Below, piece by piece: positions 54,530 through 64,000 of a DNA stretch of 64,000 nt. Position 1 is the first letter of the stretch. The number at the start of each line of letters is the position of its first letter. This DNA is from Charina bottae. Taxonomy: Eukaryota > Chordata > Lepidosauria > Squamata > Charinaidae. Made by a program: the position numbers and the translations under genes. The stretch spans positions 23,084,001 to 23,148,000 of the forward strand of contig JALMGJ010000012.1 of assembly GCA_023362775.1 (NCBI GenBank), given 5' to 3'. The notes under the pieces are model-generated. The model had not been told where the DNA came from, searched no databases, and saw only the letters and a list, made by a program, of their open reading frames with translations.

Positions 54530-55460
54530 CCAGTCCAAGAACGATAAGGAATCAATCCAGCCAAACTCCAGTTCTTTATTTGCTCACACTGTATAGACAG
54601 AATCTTGCCAGACTAAAGCTACTCTACCTAAAGGGAAATAACCTGGAAGACTCTAGGGCGGGGCTAGCCTGAACCTTTTAGTCTTCCCACAACCCACCCC
54701 TGGACTTTGTTTTCGCTTATCTTGCCCTCCTCCTTGGAATATTCTCCCTCCTTCCTGAGAACCAGTAGCATTACTGAAATCCACCACAGATGAAGCAGTG
54801 AGCCTTCACTGTGGAGACGCCCTAATCTTTTGTTAAAGATTCAGCAGGCAGATATCCACTTCCTTTCAGAATCAGATGAAGATTAAGAGTATTTACAGTA
54901 TGCACGCTCTTAATCTTACTGAGTGTGGTTTGGGTGTGTTTCACTTTAATAGCTGTTTTTAATGGCTTTGCTAAACTGTTCTATTGACTGTACCTCACCC
55001 TGAGATCTGTGATTAAGGGCTGATAATTTTAATTAACAGAACACCAACCTGAAACCAGAGACATCCCAGAACTCTGCAGTCTTCATCTGAGGGATGGCAA
55101 ACCAGCATTTGGGGGCGGGGGGCGGGGGGCAGGGGGCGGGGGGTTACCTAATTTAATATTAACTCTTACTTTGATTTCGAAGCAGTTTGAAGGAATCCAA
55201 ATACCTGCATTATTTCCTCTCTTTGATAAGGCTGAAAAGCTCAGGCAACAAGAACCACTTGGATGTCTGGAAAGATCTTTATTGCTAGAGTTACGTTTTC
55301 AGATAACTGTTGCTCGCTGCTGGTCATGTTTGCAAGCTCTCACATGTTTGTGTAGAGAATGTGAGAATGCAACGAATGAGGGTTCCTGGGTCCTGGCATG
55401 TCTGGAGTTTCTATTTCTTGAAAAGATTTTCCAGGAGGGAGAAGTTGTCATATGTCACCA
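54530..55460. other. Upstream RAB27B intron, nothing recognised
   Basis: A G-rich simple repeat lies at 55112-55143 (ggggc/gggg). 54530-54720 could be an LTR fragment but has no diagnostic ends. Confidence 0.4.
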
Positions 55461-55467
55461 TAAACCA

Positions 55468-55640
55468 GCGTGGCATCCTGGTTAAGGTGTGGGACTGGCC
55501 CTGGGGTGACCAGGTCCAGGTCCATCCTCAGACACTTTGGGTCGGACATTCTCTCTCAGCCCAGCTATCTCACAGGATTGTTGTTGTAGAGAAAAACAGG
55601 AGGATGGAGCAGTATGAACAAAATGCAGGACACAAGCTGA
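55468..55640 (+). mobile_element. tRNA-derived SINE, diverged
   Basis: 'gcgtggcatcctggttaagg', 'gggtcggacattctctctca' and 'atctcacaggattgttgttg' in SINE order. Confidence 0.55.
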
Positions 55641-55765
55641 ACCAATAAGTAAAATACTGCTTCTTTGCAGGCAGGTATAATCACTGTACACCATAAGAAC
55701 CGTTCCTTATTTCAGTTCCAACTTCAGATCAAAGCTGAGCTGGGTGTTCCATGCTGCTTCTAGAG

Positions 55766-55846
55766 CAGTGTCCCCAGCTGGCTGGCTGGGGAATTCTGGG
55801 AGTTGAAGTCCACCCATCTTAAAGTTGCCAAGGTTGAGAAACACTG
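55766..55846. mobile_element. 81-bp hAT-like MITE
   Basis: Ends 'cagtgtccccag' and 'ggttgagaaacactg'. Flanks ttctagag (55758-55765) and ctctagag (55847-55854), 7 of 8 identical. Right half matches the 14512-14613 MITE. Confidence 0.7.
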
Positions 55847-56287
55847 CTCTAGAGCCACTTCAAACCTTAGGGTTCCCCCCCCCCTTTATGAGAAACATGA
55901 TTCAAACTGAAGTGAAGCAGCAAGTTAGGGTCAAAGTGTTCACAAGCAGAAGACAAGACAGGTCCTACCCGATCAGACTTGCAACCGATCTACTCCAGTA
56001 TCGTGCAGGGGCCAAACACATACAGTCAGGAAGCTCTTAAAGAGAGAGAAATAGTCCCTTTCCTCTGTGTTTGCTCCTGCCTCTGTGTTTCTGCATCAGC
56101 TCTGTAGCTTTTAAGCAGTTTCCCGTGGCCTGGCTGTGAAACGGTAAGTGAGCCCTGCAGGGAGACAATCTCTAAAAATCAAATTGCTCAGCAAGATACT
56201 GCAGGAGAATGGCAGATTGTACTTCCCTCTCCCAGGTATCGTGTTTTGCCACAAGTGCCTTCTAAATGCAAGAAATACTCCCTGAAG

Positions 56288-56532
56288 CATAGCTTTACAA
56301 ACTGTGTGTCGCGACACATTAGTGTGTTGTGACAAAACCCAAAAGTGCTGATGGCGCGTCACCGCCGCCCCTGTGGCAGCATGCGCGGCGGTGGTGGCAG
56401 CGGCGCACCATCAGCGCTTCCAGGGTTTAGCGCGAAACACAAGGCCGCCGCCGCTGCCACTGCCATGCACACCGCCGCCCCGCCGCCGCCGCCATTGGTG
56501 TGTCGCCAACAGCAGGACTTTGGAAAGCACTG
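56288..56532. mobile_element. hAT-type MITE, GC-rich core
   Basis: Ends 'catagctttacaaactg' and 'gactttggaaagcactg'. Flanks ccctgaag (56280-56287) and ctctaaag (56533-56540), 6 of 8 identical. The CpG-rich core (56350-56500) creates spurious ORFs of Gly/Ala/Pro. Confidence 0.75.
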
Positions 56533-56828
56533 CTCTAAAGCTTTCCCAGTAGGTTAGGAAAACAAAAGGGAAGTTGTAGCCTATCCGCTTCAAAAACATG
56601 GCCCCAGCTTCTGCAGATATCAGGGTCAAATAAAATTAAAAGTGTAGCTTCTAGCCATGAAAAAGTTGGGTTCCTTGTTTTATATAAAATGTAGACTCCC
56701 CCACCCCCATTCCTTACTGCCTGCAATGCACATTTAACATACATGACAAACAAACATAGTGTTATTTATAATGTATCCCTAACCACAATAAAAAAGTAGT
56801 AAGTGCTAAACAGCACTTACTAAGCAGC

Positions 56829-57373
56829 AAGGGACAGTTTGGTGTAAGGCACCAGGCTAGAAACCGGGAGACCGTGAGTTCTAGCCCTGCCTTAGGCACG
56901 AAAGCCAGCTGGGTGACCTTGGGCCAGTCCCTGTCTCTCAGCCCTAGGAAGGAGCCAATGGCAAACCAGGAGACTGAGAGTTCTAGTCCCGCCTTAGGCA
57001 CGAAAGCCAGCTGGGTGACCTTGGGCCAGTCCCTGTCTCTCAGCCCTAGGAAGGAGCCAATGGCAAACCAGGAGACTGAGAGTTCTAGTCCCGCCTTAGG
57101 CATGAAAGCCGGCTGGGTGACCTTGGGCCAGTCCCTCTCTCTCAGCTCTAGGAAGGAGTCAATGGCAAACTAGGAGACTGAGAGTTCTAGTCCCGCCTTA
57201 GGCATGAAAGCCGGCTGGGTGACCTTGGGCCAGTCCCTCTCTCTCAGCTCTAGGAAGGAGTCAATGGCAAACCACTTCCAAAAATCTTGTCAAGAAAACT
57301 GCAGGGACTTGTCCAGGCACTCACTAGGAGTCAACACTGACTCGAAGGCAGCAAAAAAAAAAAAAAAAAAAAG
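56829..57373 (+). mobile_element. tRNA-derived SINE with four 102-bp internal units
   Basis: Head 'gacagtttggtgtaaggcac', then four units starting at 56861, 56963, 57065 and 57167, each with 'gttctagtcccgcc' or close (B box). The normal tail follows from 57269 ('aaaccacttccaaaaatctt', 'ctgcagggacttgtccaggc', 'actgactcgaaggca') and a poly(A) run at 57350-57372. Confidence 0.85.
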
Positions 57374-57379
57374 CACTTA

Positions 57380-58030
57380 ACCTTACACAAAATGAGTAAA
57401 ATCAGTATATATCATAATATATTTACAATCACAAGAAAAAATATTATGCAGTTAAAAAATACATAATCCTACCTACCATTTAACTTTTCTAATATGATTT
57501 ACATTACTGACTCTAAGCACTTTGAGGACCAAAGCAGACTTGATATTAACTGTATGGATTGAATTATTGTGTATATTCATATAATGCAAACAGCAACAGT
57601 GAGTTAATCTTGAGACATGAAAGTGTGAGAAGAACTATTTATCTCTTAGTTATGATAAAACTCTCTTTCTTGTTAACTATTGCTTGCTTCTCAAAAGAGT
57701 ATCTCACTGGTCCACATGGAGACATTATCTTGAAATGCACTAGTAGATTCAGAGAAGAGATATTTGCTGGAGCTGGGACAGTTCCTCATACTTACACATT
57801 AATTGCATTCATACAATTAATGTCACAACAGGAGAGGCTGTGCAGGTGAAAGCAATACTGAAGCAGATTTAAATACACCAGACATTTTATGAAGAGAGGG
57901 CTCCAGATTTAGGGATTAGAGAAATGGCCTGGTCTGGATCTGTCTGTCCTTCCTCTGGACAGTTTAGGAGTCCCCCTGGATTCAAAGCTTTCATCAGAGG
58001 TACAAGTGGCTTCAGTGGCAAAGAGGAAGA
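57380..58030. other. Upstream RAB27B intron, nothing recognised
   Basis: No repeat ends or exons found. Confidence 0.4.
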
Positions 58031-58035
58031 CTATA

Positions 58036-58460
58036 CAGGTAATCCTCAACTTATGACCATTTGTTTAGCAACCATTCAACAGCGCTGAAAACTGACGTAC
58101 AACCGTTCCTCGCAATTATGACCATCACAGCGTCCCCGTGGTCTCATGATCCAAATTCAGGCACTTGGCAACCAGCATGTATTTACGACGGTTGCAGCGT
58201 CCTGGGGTCACGTGATCGCCATTTGCGAACTCCCCAGCCGGCTTCCGACAAGCAAAATCAATGGAGAACCACGTGACTCACTTATCGATCGTGTGATTCA
58301 CTTAACCACCACGTAATTCACTTAACGACTATGGTAATTCGCTTAATGACAGCTGCAAAAAAGTCATAAAATTGGGTGCGGTCACGTGATGCCTTGCTTA
58401 ATGACTGCACTGCTTAATGACGAATTTTCATCATTATGATCGTACGTTGAGGACTACCTG
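58036..58460. mobile_element. 425-bp MITE with TA duplication
   Basis: 'caggtaatcctcaactta' and 'acgttgaggactacctg' are inverted termini flanked by TA (58034-58035 and 58461-58462). The interior contains many short 'cacttaacgac/cacttaacca' motifs. Target choice suggests a Tc1/mariner-type mobiliser. Related to 47528-47925. Confidence 0.75.
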
Positions 58461-58469
58461 TACTCAGTT

Positions 58470-58945
58470 TTAGCTGGTCCACCAGCTAAAACTTTCCCTG
58501 GATAGAGATAGCCACACTTCAATTATACTTGCCATTATATCCTTGGGAGTTCACACTCTCCTAAATAATGCAGGCACATACTACTGGGTATATTTTAGTG
58601 TCACTTACTTGCTGTTTCATTTTTTGATTGTCAGTGGTTTTTAGCAGAGAGTTTCCTGAAATACATTTACTTCCTGCAGCCGTTCACTTGAATGGGAAGA
58701 AATAAGCATGAGTTCCAAAGGTACATCTTAGCTGGGGAGGGTCAGTTGATCTACAACAGATTTCCTACTTTCTGGGAATTACAGGCCATGAATTTGTCTG
58801 TGACAACTTTATGGGAGACAAGGATTACTGAAGCAATAAAGGCCGGGACTTTCAATTCTAACTCACAATTATAAAAGGGAGTAATTAAGAACTGGGGAAC
58901 CCAGGAAATGACTTCTGTAACTCATTTATGTTAAAGGTACATAAA
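58470..58945. other. Upstream RAB27B intron, nothing recognised
   Basis: No supported feature. Confidence 0.4.
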
Positions 58946-58951
58946 GTTTCT

Positions 58952-59945
58952 CACTCGCTGGATCGTCACCTTGTTGTGGTGAGTGGGCTTGTGTGTTCCC
59001 AATGAACCCTGTGAGCGAAGCCGTCGGGAGTCATGTACTCCTTGTAGGGTCACCCATGGCGGTAAGGTTCGAACCAATCCCTCTGCAGCGCCATCAATCC
59101 AGCTTAAAGGTGTGTCACTAGAAAATGTCGACCACTTTTCTTATCTCGGCAGCCATCTATCTACAAAAGCTGACATCGACGCTGAAATTCAGCATCGCCT
59201 GAGCTCTGCGAGTGTAGCTCTCTCCCAAATGAAGCGTAGAGTGTTTGAGGATCGGGACATTCGCAGGGAGACCAAAATGCTTGTTTACAAAGCCATTGTA
59301 CTACCAACCCTTCTGTACGCCTGTGAAACATGGACCCTCTACAAATGCCACCTCCAACTTCTTGAAAGATTCCATCAACGCTGCCTCCGAAAAATTCTGC
59401 AAATTACTTGGGAAGATAGGCGGACTAATGTTAGCGTATTAGAAGAAGCGAAAACCACCAGCATTGAAACAATGATCATCCAACATCAACTTCGCTGGAC
59501 CGGTCATGTTGTTCGAATGCCTGACCATCGTCTTCCAAACCAGCTACTTTACTCCCAACTTAAGAATGGAAAACGGAATATTGGTGGAAAACAAAAGAGA
59601 TTCAAAGATACTCTCAAAGCTAATTTTAAAAAATGTAGTATCAGCATTGAGAACTGGGAAGCCCTAACTCATGAGCGTTTCAATTGGAGGTCATCCTTTA
59701 TTAATGGCGCTATGGACTTTGAAGAAGCACGAGTACAGGGCGAAAGGGAGAAAAGAGCTAAAAGGAAGGCACGTCAGACAAACCCTCATCATGACCGTCT
59801 CCCACCCGGAAACCTATGCCCTCATTGTGGGAGGTTGTGCGGATCCAGAATTGGCCTTTATACCCACTTACGGATCCACTGTTAAAATTTTACCTTTGGA
59901 AGACAATCTTACTTGGCTACGAGTATCGCCAATGATGATAACATC
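58952..59945 (+). mobile_element. Internally deleted RTE-type non-LTR element
   Basis: 58955-59070 looks like a LINE 5' leader ('tggatcgtcaccttgttgtgg', compare BovB 'agatcgttaccttgtcgtgg'). It is joined directly to the C-terminal third of a reverse-transcriptase polyprotein. The 3' end 'gtatcgccaatgatgataa' is a simple-repeat terminus typical of this group. The endonuclease and catalytic RT are missing. The clade is not settled. Confidence 0.65.
58983..59885 (+). CDS. C-terminal RT polyprotein fragment with C2H2-like end (300 codons)
   Basis: From about residue 45 it follows the post-catalytic region of non-LTR reverse transcriptases: HFSYLGSHLS, IVLPTLLYACETW, RCLRKILQI and LRWTGHVVRMP. 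A basic segment (KRAKRKARQ) and a terminal CPHCGRLCGSRIGLYTHLRIH pattern (C-x2-C-x12-H-x3-H), which could bind zinc and nucleic acid, follow. The first 35-45 residues are translated 5' leader, not enzyme. No YADD motif is present, so it lacks polymerase activity. The frame is open over 900 bp, which suggests either a recent insertion or a mobilised deletion derivative. Confidence 0.6.
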   Translation: MGLCVPNEPCERSRRESCTPCRVTHGGKVRTNPSAAPSIQLKGVSLENVDHFSYLGSHLSTKADIDAEIQHRLSSASVALSQMKRRVFEDRDIRRETKMLVYKAIVLPTLLYACETWTLYKCHLQLLERFHQRCLRKILQITWEDRRTNVSVLEEAKTTSIETMIIQHQLRWTGHVVRMPDHRLPNQLLYSQLKNGKRNIGGKQKRFKDTLKANFKKCSISIENWEALTHERFNWRSSFINGAMDFEEARVQGEREKRAKRKARQTNPHHDRLPPGNLCPHCGRLCGSRIGLYTHLRIHC

Positions 59946-59949
59946 AAGT

Positions 59950-60340
59950 TTGACAGGTAGCACCAGAATTTGAGACTTTTTCATTACCTTTGCCCCCTTT
60001 ATTTCTTTCCTCCAAGCTGTCACTGAAGGCACTGTCTCAAAAAGAAAAAAGGGTAGAGCTAAGCCAACTTTTCCAAATTTGGCTCTACCCAGTGTCATCT
60101 TCCCCAAACAAACATTTTCTCTTTAAAACGTAGCAGGGAAAAAGTTACTAATTTGATATGAATAGATAACCATTCTAGCCAGGAATTGTAGATTTCTTTC
60201 TTTTCCCTGTGTGGTGCTAAATCAACTCTAATAATCTTTTATTTCTCTATACAAGTTCCATCACTGTGTAATCTCAACCTTTTTCTTCAGAACTTGGAAG
60301 GTGCGTGAAAAAACCCAGCAATGTCTTTAAACATCTCTTG
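59950..60340. other. Upstream RAB27B intron, nothing recognised
   Basis: 60040-60090 holds a short inverted pair (gtagagctaagcc and ttggctctacc). Otherwise no feature. Confidence 0.4.
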
Positions 60341-61217
60341 TACTTTGTAATATTTATTTATTTATTTATTTATTAGATTTGTCACCGCCCATCTCCTCCC
60401 ACCGGAGGGACTCTGGTTGGTTTACAACAACATAAATAATAAAACAATAACTTACAGTATATAAATTACAATATATAAATACAATTAAAGTTAAAAATAA
60501 ATATTAATAAATCTCTCATATTAATAAAATAAAAAAATGAAATCCAATGGCTGATGATTTAACTCAGTCCTTCTCTGCAACGATCACTCTAGCCATCCCC
60601 AAACATGCCTACTCCTCTCCTCGCCCCAAGCCAGGTGGCAGAGCCAGGTCTTCAAATTCCTCCGGAAGGCCAGGAGCAATTGGGCTAACCTCATCTCTGG
60701 GGGTAAGATGTTCCAGAGGGCGGGAGCTATTGCAGAGAAGGCCCACCTCCTGGACCCCGCCAACCGAAGTTCTTTTACTGATGGGGTCCACAACATGCCC
60801 TCTCTGCAAGATCGGTTGGGACGGGTTGATGGGGAAGAGGCGGTCCCTCAGGTAACCTGGCCCCATGCCATGTAGGGCTTCAACACCTTGAATTGGACCC
60901 AGAAGCAAACTGGCACCCAATGCAGCTCGCGTAATAAAGGTGTTACATGTGTCCTTCTAGGGACACCAAAGATGGCCCGTGCGGCTGCATTCTGGACCAG
61001 CTGTAGCTTCCAGATACTCTTCAAGGGTAGCCCCATGTAGAGCGCATTGCAATAGTCTATATGGGAGATAACAAGGGCATGAGTGACCGATCGAAGGGCC
61101 TACCGATCCAGGAAGGGGTGTAACTGATGCACAACACGAAGCTGCACAAAGGCCCTCCTAGACATGGCTGCCATCTGCTCTTTGAGCAGGAGCCGTGAGT
61201 CCAGGAGAACTCCCAGA

Positions 61218-61670
61218 TTACGCACCAGGTGTCTGGGGCAGTGCAACCCTATCCAGAACCAGAGACGACAATGTCCCAGATACGGAAGAGCCATTAACCC
61301 ACAGCCACTCCATCTTACCAGGGTTCAGCTGAAGCCTGTTGTTCCCCATCCAGACCCCCACAGCCCCCATACACTGAGATAGGGCGGCGACCGCATCACT
61401 TACTTCACCCTGGATGGTGATATACAATTGAGTATCATCAGCATATTGATGATACCTCATCCCGTGGTGACGGATGATCTCACCCAGTGGCTTCATGTAC
61501 ATGTTAAACAGGAGAGGAGAGAGCACCGAACCCTGCGGCACCCCACACATGAGGGGTCGTGGGTCAGATCTCTCCTCTCCTATCACCACCAATTGGGAAT
61601 GGCCCTGGAGGAAGGAGGTGAACCAGCGCAAAACTATGCCGCCCACCCCCAACTCCCTGAGCCGACCCAA
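61218..61670 (-). pseudogene. Reverse transcriptase core of the L2-like LINE
   Basis: 150 codons carrying the RT palm: FTSFLQGHSQ, GVPQGSVLSPLLFNMYMKPLG, and the catalytic Asp pair in YADDTQLYI, then a thumb-like segment. Flanking RT parts lie in other frames (61934-61752 upstream; 61294-61100 and 61036-60848 downstream). Confidence 0.85.
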
Positions 61671-62799
61671 AAGGATACCATGGTTGATGGTATCAAAAGC
61701 CGCTGAGAGATCTAGGAGAGCAAGGATGGATGCACTCCCTCCATCCCACCCTCACCAGAGATCATCCATAAGTGTGACCAATGCAGTCTCCATCCCATAT
61801 CCCGGCCTGAAACCTGACTGAAAGGGGTCTAGATAATCCGTTTCCTCCAGAATCCTCTGGAGTTGAAGAGCCACCACTTTCTCAACCACCTTTCCCAAAA
61901 AGGGAAGGTGGGAGAGAAGACGAAAATTGTCCAAAATAGTAGGGTCTAGGGATGGTTTCTTGAGGAGGGGTGCACCAGTGCCTCCTTAAAGGCTGCCAAA
62001 AAATCCCCTCCCACAAAGATGTATTAACCATCACCTGGACCCAGACACAAGTCACCTCCCGGGCTGATTTTACTAGCCAGGAAGGGCACGGGTCTAGCTG
62101 GCATGTGGTGGCATGTACAATCCGGAGGATCCTGTCCACTTCCTCAGGTTCAACAGGGTCAAACCATTCCCAGATAACAGGGTAAGTATGATCCCCCAGC
62201 ATCTCCCCAGAGTGTGCTTCACGCTTAGAGTCCAACTTGGAATGGATCTGAGCGATTTTATCCTGCAGATGCTCTGAAAACTCTTCTGAATGGCCCTGTA
62301 GATGGGTGACAGATTTTACTTGACCCAGAAGAGATCTAGTAATCTTAAACAGGGTCGTTGGGTGGCATTCTGCAGACACAATAAGAATGGAGAAATATTG
62401 ATGTTTTGCCGCTCTTACCGCCACAATGTAGGCCTTAACAGCGGCTCTAGATTGTGTTCAGTCAGATTCAGTCTTCGTCTTTCTCCAGCGCTCCAGACAT
62501 CTCTTAACCCTCTTCAAAACCCTCAACTCCTCCATAAACCATGGGGAGTGATGGGTTGAATGGGGCAAGAGAGGTCACACAAGTGCAATCCTGTCCAAGG
62601 CCCCGGCTGCTTCCCTATTCCAGGTTGCGGCCAGGACCTCCACTGGACCGTGCAACAGATCCTCGGGTATAAACCCCAGCTCCCTCTGGAACCTCATTGG
62701 GTCCATAAGTCACCGGGGGCGGCCCAATCAAATGGGTTCTGCCTGCCTGCCGAGTGGGGTGGCACAAGAGAATCTCAAGGTCACCAGGGCGTAGTCTGA

Positions 62800-63285
62800 C
62801 TATGACAACGGGGACAGATCTAACTCTCCACTCAGATCACATTGCCATTGCTCTGACAAGAAAACCAAGTCCGGGGTGAGACCACTGTCTCGAGTCGGGT
62901 CCTGAATAATCTGGGACAGGCCCATGGCTGCCATGGTAGCCATGAACTCCCGAGCCGCTTCCGAGGCACATCCCAGGGACGGCAAGTTAAAATCCCCCAG
63001 GACCATAAGCCTGGGGAACTCCACAGCCAACCCCGAGACGGCCTCCAGCAGCTCAGGCAGGGAGGTTGCCACGCAGCAGGGAGGCTGGTACAGTAGCAAC
63101 ACTCCCAACTGTTCTCGGGAGCCCAACTTGAGAAACAGGGTCTCGCAACCAGCCACTTGCGGAGCAATACCCCTGAAGGCCACCACAGACTCTCGGATGA
63201 CAACAGCCACCCCGCCTCCCCTGCCCTGATGTCTTGGCTGATGCCATACCGTAAACCCAGCTGGGCACATTTCCGAAAGGGGCAC
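62800..63285 (-). pseudogene. Endonuclease region of the L2-like LINE
   Basis: APE-like endonuclease pieces: GRGGGVAVVIRESV, LGVLLLYQPP, VLGDFNLPSLG and DPTRDSGLTPDLVFL. The terminal SDH motif is not in this frame. The upstream Glu-containing segment (ITDTWLGPEGG) lies in the overlapping frame at 63556-63053, indicating a frameshift near 63290. Confidence 0.75.
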
Positions 63286-64000
63286 CCCCCTCAGGGCCCA
63301 GCCAGGTGTCGGTAATACACACCAGGTCTGCCCCCTCCTCAGTGGTCAGATCACATATGAGGGGGACTTTGTCGTTAACTGACCTGGAATTAAGCAGCAA
63401 TAGCTGGAAACCAGGGCCCCTATGAATTCGCCGTCCAGGGCCTGGGTCTGAGCACAGAGGGCCAGAACACGCCACTGGTAACAAACACTGGGGGCATCTT
63501 CCCTGAAGATGGCCTGCGCTCCGGCTCCCACCATAGCATCCCCTACCCGTCACCACCTCAATGATAAGACTCGCCCTACCTCCCCCAGAGACTCCCGATA
63601 CATTAGCCTCTGATCCTGGACCTCCGGAGTCCCTAGTTCAAAATAGAGGTCCCTCCATCCACTCACACACCCTCACACATGCTCAATTACCCACAGGTCA
63701 ATGGCAGGTCTTCCGGCGCACCAGCTCATGCTCTCGGCACTGTCAGACCCTAGCCATCACCAACCCATTCACTATGCCCCCCGCTCGGCCTCTCTCACTG
63801 GTCATCAGGGGGGCATCTCATTCATTTCCTCTCACCTCCTGTCACTCAGGAGGTGAGTGCTCTCTCATACTATTCAAGACTCCCGGGCTCCCCCCTCTCG
63901 TCTCTCACCCCCAGGAGGAAGTCCCACACTCACACTGGAGGGGCCTCAATGGCTCTCCACCGACTCTGGGTAGGTTGCTAGGGGATGACAGAGTTCTCAA

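Larger units (their letters stand above)
60355..64000 (-). mobile_element. Long L2/CR1-like LINE, runs off the right edge
   Basis: Read from right to left: a GC-rich 5' region (to about 63560), then an endonuclease region (LLLLNSRSVNDK near 63430 and GDFNLPSLG near 63000, with DLVFLSEQW in the same frame). RT follows in pieces: LPFLGKVVEKVV near 61880, VPQGSVLSPLLFN and YADDTQLYI in 61670-61218, and HIDYCNALYMGLPLKS in 61036-60848. The C-terminus (LRDRLFP, LWNILPPE) ends near 60584. The 3' hairpin 'cagagtccctccgg/gagatgggcggtg' ends at an (AAAT)n tail (60355-60378). The frame is broken many times, so this is an inactive copy. Confidence 0.85.

Noticed and set aside
56345..56557. CpG-rich block as a CpG-island promoter
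   Set aside because: The CpG content is inside a hAT MITE with defined ends and relatives at 13874 and 33416.
56861..57268. 102-bp repeats as a gene-like Ser-rich protein
   Set aside because: Frames of SSSPALG repeats arise from the amplified SINE segment on either strand. There are no splice or start signals.

Overview
The window is AT-rich, repeat-dense vertebrate nuclear DNA. Split genes with GT-AG introns, Sauria-type tRNA SINEs, several BovB (RTE-clade) LINEs, L2/CR1-like LINEs, Penelope-like fold-backs, hAT-type MITEs and long dinucleotide runs point to a squamate reptile (lizard or snake). I cannot place it to family.

Two host genes are present, arranged tail to tail. The last five coding exons that I can join of CCDC68 lie on the + strand (1715-12121). 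All five coding exons of RAB27B lie on the - strand (38637 down to 28830). They give an uninterrupted 218-residue Rab GTPase with every splice phase consistent. RAB27B and CCDC68 are also convergent neighbours in mammals, so this is conserved synteny. About 16.7 kb of intergenic sequence separates the stop codons. Everything right of 38656 is probably RAB27B intron 1 and upstream sequence, and is mostly transposon debris.

Layout: 1-1.7 kb, CCDC68 intron with a Penelope-like fold-back and a hAT MITE carrying a 61-bp minisatellite. 2.7-7.2 kb, an L2-like fragment, an L1-like fragment and a full-length BovB with an intact 1009-codon ORF, ending just upstream of a CCDC68 exon. 7.2-12.1 kb, remaining CCDC68 exons. 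13.8-23.5 kb, MITEs, a Tc1 element with 225-bp terminal repeats and one nonsense codon, and two more BovB copies, one inside an L1-like element. 28.8-38.7 kb, RAB27B with SINEs, a MITE and a fold-back nested in a SINE nested in a microsatellite. 40.6-45.9 kb, CR1 tail, a BovB nested inside an older BovB of another lineage, and an L2-like tail. 46-60 kb, Sauria SINEs (one chimeric), a TA-flanked MITE pair, a SINE with a four-fold internal amplification and an internally deleted RTE-type element. 60.3-64 kb, a long L2-like LINE that runs off the window.

RAB27B is expected to act in secretory-granule docking and exosome release, and CCDC68 at centriole subdistal appendages. They are neighbours by synteny, not by pathway. 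The most interesting content is transposon biology: intact and nested BovB copies of two lineages with readable target-site duplications, an uninterrupted paralogous site that proves one insertion, and composite or rearranged SINEs.
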